Assembly: GCF_024372725.1 (NCBI RefSeq)
Contig: NZ_VOUA01000002.1
Span: forward strand, 271,039 to 335,038
DNA length: 64,000 bases
Direction: 5' to 3'
From: Methanosarcina sp. KYL-1
GTDB taxonomy: Archaea > Halobacteriota > Methanosarcinia > Methanosarcinales > Methanosarcinaceae
Positions 62,417-64,000 of this stretch are shown here, piece by piece. The position numbers and the translations under genes are program-made. The first letter of the stretch is position 1; each line of letters begins with the position of its first letter. The notes under the pieces were generated by a model, which did no database searches, had not been told where the DNA came from, and saw only the letters and a list, made by a program, of their open reading frames with translations.

Positions 62417-62908
62417 ATGCTGAATGCAAAGATGGAAAAAGCACTGAACGAACAGGTCAACAAAGAAATATACTCCGCATACCTGTACCTGGCAATGTCA
62501 GCGTACTGTTCATACCGGGGACTTGCCGGTTTTGCCAGGTGGTTCAAAGTCCAGTATGGAGAAGAAACTGAACATGCAGGCAAGATCTACAAATATCTTG
62601 TTGAACAGGGAGCCCGGGTGGAACTTGAGGCTATTGAAAAACCTCCCACCGAGTTTGGGACGCCCCTGGAAATGTTTGAAAAAACCCTTGCCCACGAACA
62701 GTTCATAACCCGCTCAATCCGGGAACTCCTCGAACAGGCTGTAGCGGAAAAAGACTATGCCACGAGCATCTTCCTGCAGTGGTTTGTGGCAGAACAGGTA
62801 GAAGAAGAAGCAAACGACAACGCTATCATTGCAAAACTCAAACTTGCAGGAGAAGACGGGGCAGCCCTTCTCGTTGTTGACAGCGAGCTTGGAAAGAGGG
62901 GGCATTAA
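62417..62908 (+). CDS. ftn: Ferritin
   Basis: A 163-residue four-helix ferritin that oxidises and stores iron. The dinuclear site residues are in NKEIYSAYLYLAMSAYCSYR (first helix), EETEHAGKIYKYL (ExxH), and FLQWFVAEQVEEEANDNAII. ATG 62417 follows TGGGGGAA and gives the usual ferritin length; ATG 62372 is less likely. No haem-binding or DNA-binding tail is present. It complements the feo uptake operon found elsewhere in the window. Confidence 0.93.
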   Translation: MLNAKMEKALNEQVNKEIYSAYLYLAMSAYCSYRGLAGFARWFKVQYGEETEHAGKIYKYLVEQGARVELEAIEKPPTEFGTPLEMFEKTLAHEQFITRSIRELLEQAVAEKDYATSIFLQWFVAEQVEEEANDNAIIAKLKLAGEDGAALLVVDSELGKRGH

Positions 62909-63412
62909 TCAAAGCCTGCTGCACGGTGGAATGCTTGAAGTAAAAACATTTTATTCTTTTTTGTAAGATTCTAATAAAGTTGATATTATTCCAAAATACC
63001 CGTAATGATATCTACAGGCATTTCTTTTCCTGCACTTCCATGCTGTTGGACCTGCCCGAATCCTGTGTATAAAAAAAAGCGAAGATACCATTCTTTTATA
63101 GATTTCTTTTTATTCCTTTTGAGGAGGCGCCGCCAGGCAATCTAGCGGGCATACTTTATAGTGTTTAGATTGAAAAGAGGTTTCCGGGACCAAGAGAAGA
63201 ATTCCTCGCACTAGGAGGGGTATTTCCCTATAGCATTCAGGGCCTTAAAGAAGCATAAAGCTCCGACAGATATATTTTTCTTGGCTTGCAGGCCAGATAC
63301 AGCCGAATTCGATGCGAGAAATAAACGTAAGTCTAAAAAATCGTTAACTTTTTGATCAAATAAAACACTTTATGTTTTTAATATCTGTTTACAACTCAAT
63401 AATTAAAGGACT
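62909..63412. other. Intergenic region with a possible relic frame
   Basis: About 500 bases. Bases 63156-63257 hold a short frame (ending FPYSIQGLKEA before TAA at 63255) that reads like the end of a protein but has no start. It may be the tail of a lost gene. A GC-rich patch lies at 63120-63150. The last 100 bases are AT-rich and hold the promoter of the next gene. Nothing else is recognised. Confidence 0.35.
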
Positions 63413-63892
63413 ATGAATATGGAGAAAACTTGCTTTATTATAATGCCAATCGGCACTCAAAAATATGGGAATATAGAAGTTTCAGCTCAAGAGCTCAAAG
63501 ATAAGTACACAGATCTAATATCAGAAGCAATAAAGATTGCAAACCCTTCACTAAAAATCATAAGGGCCGATGAAATTCCAGATCAAGGTACAATAACAGA
63601 TCAAATTATCGAATTATTAACTAACTGTCGATACGTAGTAGCTGACATCACTCATCCTAACCCAAATGTTTATTATGAACTTGGGGTAAGACATGCTTCT
63701 CGGCCCGGTACAATTTTAATTAAAGAGAAAAGTAATGCTCAAGCTCCTTTTGACATATCACAGTTACGTCATATAGAATATGAAAATACTCCAACCGGCT
63801 TGAAAAAGTTGTCAAGCGATTTAAAGAAGAAATTCGAATGGTATGAGAAAAATCCAGAGAAATATGATAATACCCTGCCTTCGGCAGGTTAA
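63413..63892 (+). CDS. Nucleoside deoxyribosyltransferase-like protein
   Basis: A 159-residue protein. It begins with KTCFIIMPIGTQ, a first strand typical of deoxyribosyltransferase-like and related nucleotide-processing domains. VVADITHPNPNVYYELGVRH (76-95) is the hallmark block, with E89 as the likely catalytic residue. Such domains serve in nucleotide salvage and as toxic effectors in some phage-defence systems, including certain retrons. The gene is clearly AT-richer than the rest of the window, suggesting transfer. No reverse transcriptase or other partner is visible before the window ends. Confidence 0.7.
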   Translation: MNMEKTCFIIMPIGTQKYGNIEVSAQELKDKYTDLISEAIKIANPSLKIIRADEIPDQGTITDQIIELLTNCRYVVADITHPNPNVYYELGVRHASRPGTILIKEKSNAQAPFDISQLRHIEYENTPTGLKKLSSDLKKKFEWYEKNPEKYDNTLPSAG

Positions 63893-63897
63893 CGTAA

Positions 63898-64000
63898 TTA
63901 GAGATAGATATTTTCATATTTCTCTCCCATGAGCCTCAGTATCTTCCAGTGAATATCCTCCATATTCAATATTTCTGACTCTATTTCTTCTTCATTATGA
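63898..64000 (-). CDS. C-terminal end of an unidentified protein, partial
   Basis: The last 33 codons of a minus-strand frame that enters from the right edge. It reads NEEEIESEILNMEDIHWKIL, then RLMGEKYENIYL and TAA. Composition is protein-like. The family cannot be told; the DIHWKILRLGxK pattern resembles parts of some restriction-like proteins only loosely. It converges on the gene at 63413 with a gap of five bases. Confidence 0.5.
   Translation of the reverse strand, partial: HNEEEIESEILNMEDIHWKILRLMGEKYENIYL

Overview
The window looks like chromosome from a methanogenic archaeon of the Methanosarcina group. The supporting genes are archaeal-type: PurP, the archaeal S-adenosylmethionine synthetase, aIF2-beta, ribosomal protein L10e, archaeal AlaS, TrpS and PheS, tRNA G10 methyltransferase, a YcaO-TfuA pair of the kind that thioamidates methyl-coenzyme M reductase, FilR1-type regulators, and a tRNA-Tyr with an intron. 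Shine-Dalgarno signals of the GGAGG/GGTGATC type and TATA boxes are frequent. No rRNA, complete IS element or full CRISPR array was seen.

Left end (1-8.5 kb): a cell-surface island of four small type IV pilins and three larger pilin-like proteins, one with two PKD domains. It ends in an FdhD homologue that has no cysteine. A broken 5' copy of fdhD inside the island shows that a pilin/pilin-like/fdhD cassette was duplicated. A cluster of hairpins separates it from hisG-hisA-hisB.

Middle (9-38 kb): mostly housekeeping. It holds histidine genes, AdoMet synthetase, two tRNAs, two M24 peptidases, tRNA modification (Trm-G10, TruA), purP, leuD-leuB and alaS. Scattered among these are regulators, secreted proteins of unknown role and several minisatellites. 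Less ordinary items are a membrane-anchored winged-helix regulator, an AT-rich two-gene unit (DUF1989 protein plus a membrane protein with a degenerate RecA/KaiC-like domain), and a two-repeat relic that resembles a Methanosarcina CRISPR repeat.

Right part (38.6-64 kb): an iron-uptake operon (feoB, an untracked 54-residue zinc-ribbon protein, feoA) behind DtxR-like palindromes; a 114-bp MITE-like element; moaB; translation genes; a radical-SAM/SPASM-like protein that has lost its cluster cysteines; trpS-pheS; and a copper/redox cluster on the minus strand (DUF2892 protein, CopB-type ATPase, 50-residue membrane protein, monohaem cytochrome c). The copB frame appears to continue upstream through an in-frame amber codon to an ATG with a good ribosome site, so a pyrrolysine-containing N-terminus is possible. 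Then come ycaO-tfuA, three tandem universal stress proteins, a ferritin, and at the edge an AT-rich deoxyribosyltransferase-like protein with defence-effector features.

All calls rest on reading motifs, frames and context; no database search was possible. Domain and family names come from recall and are graded accordingly.
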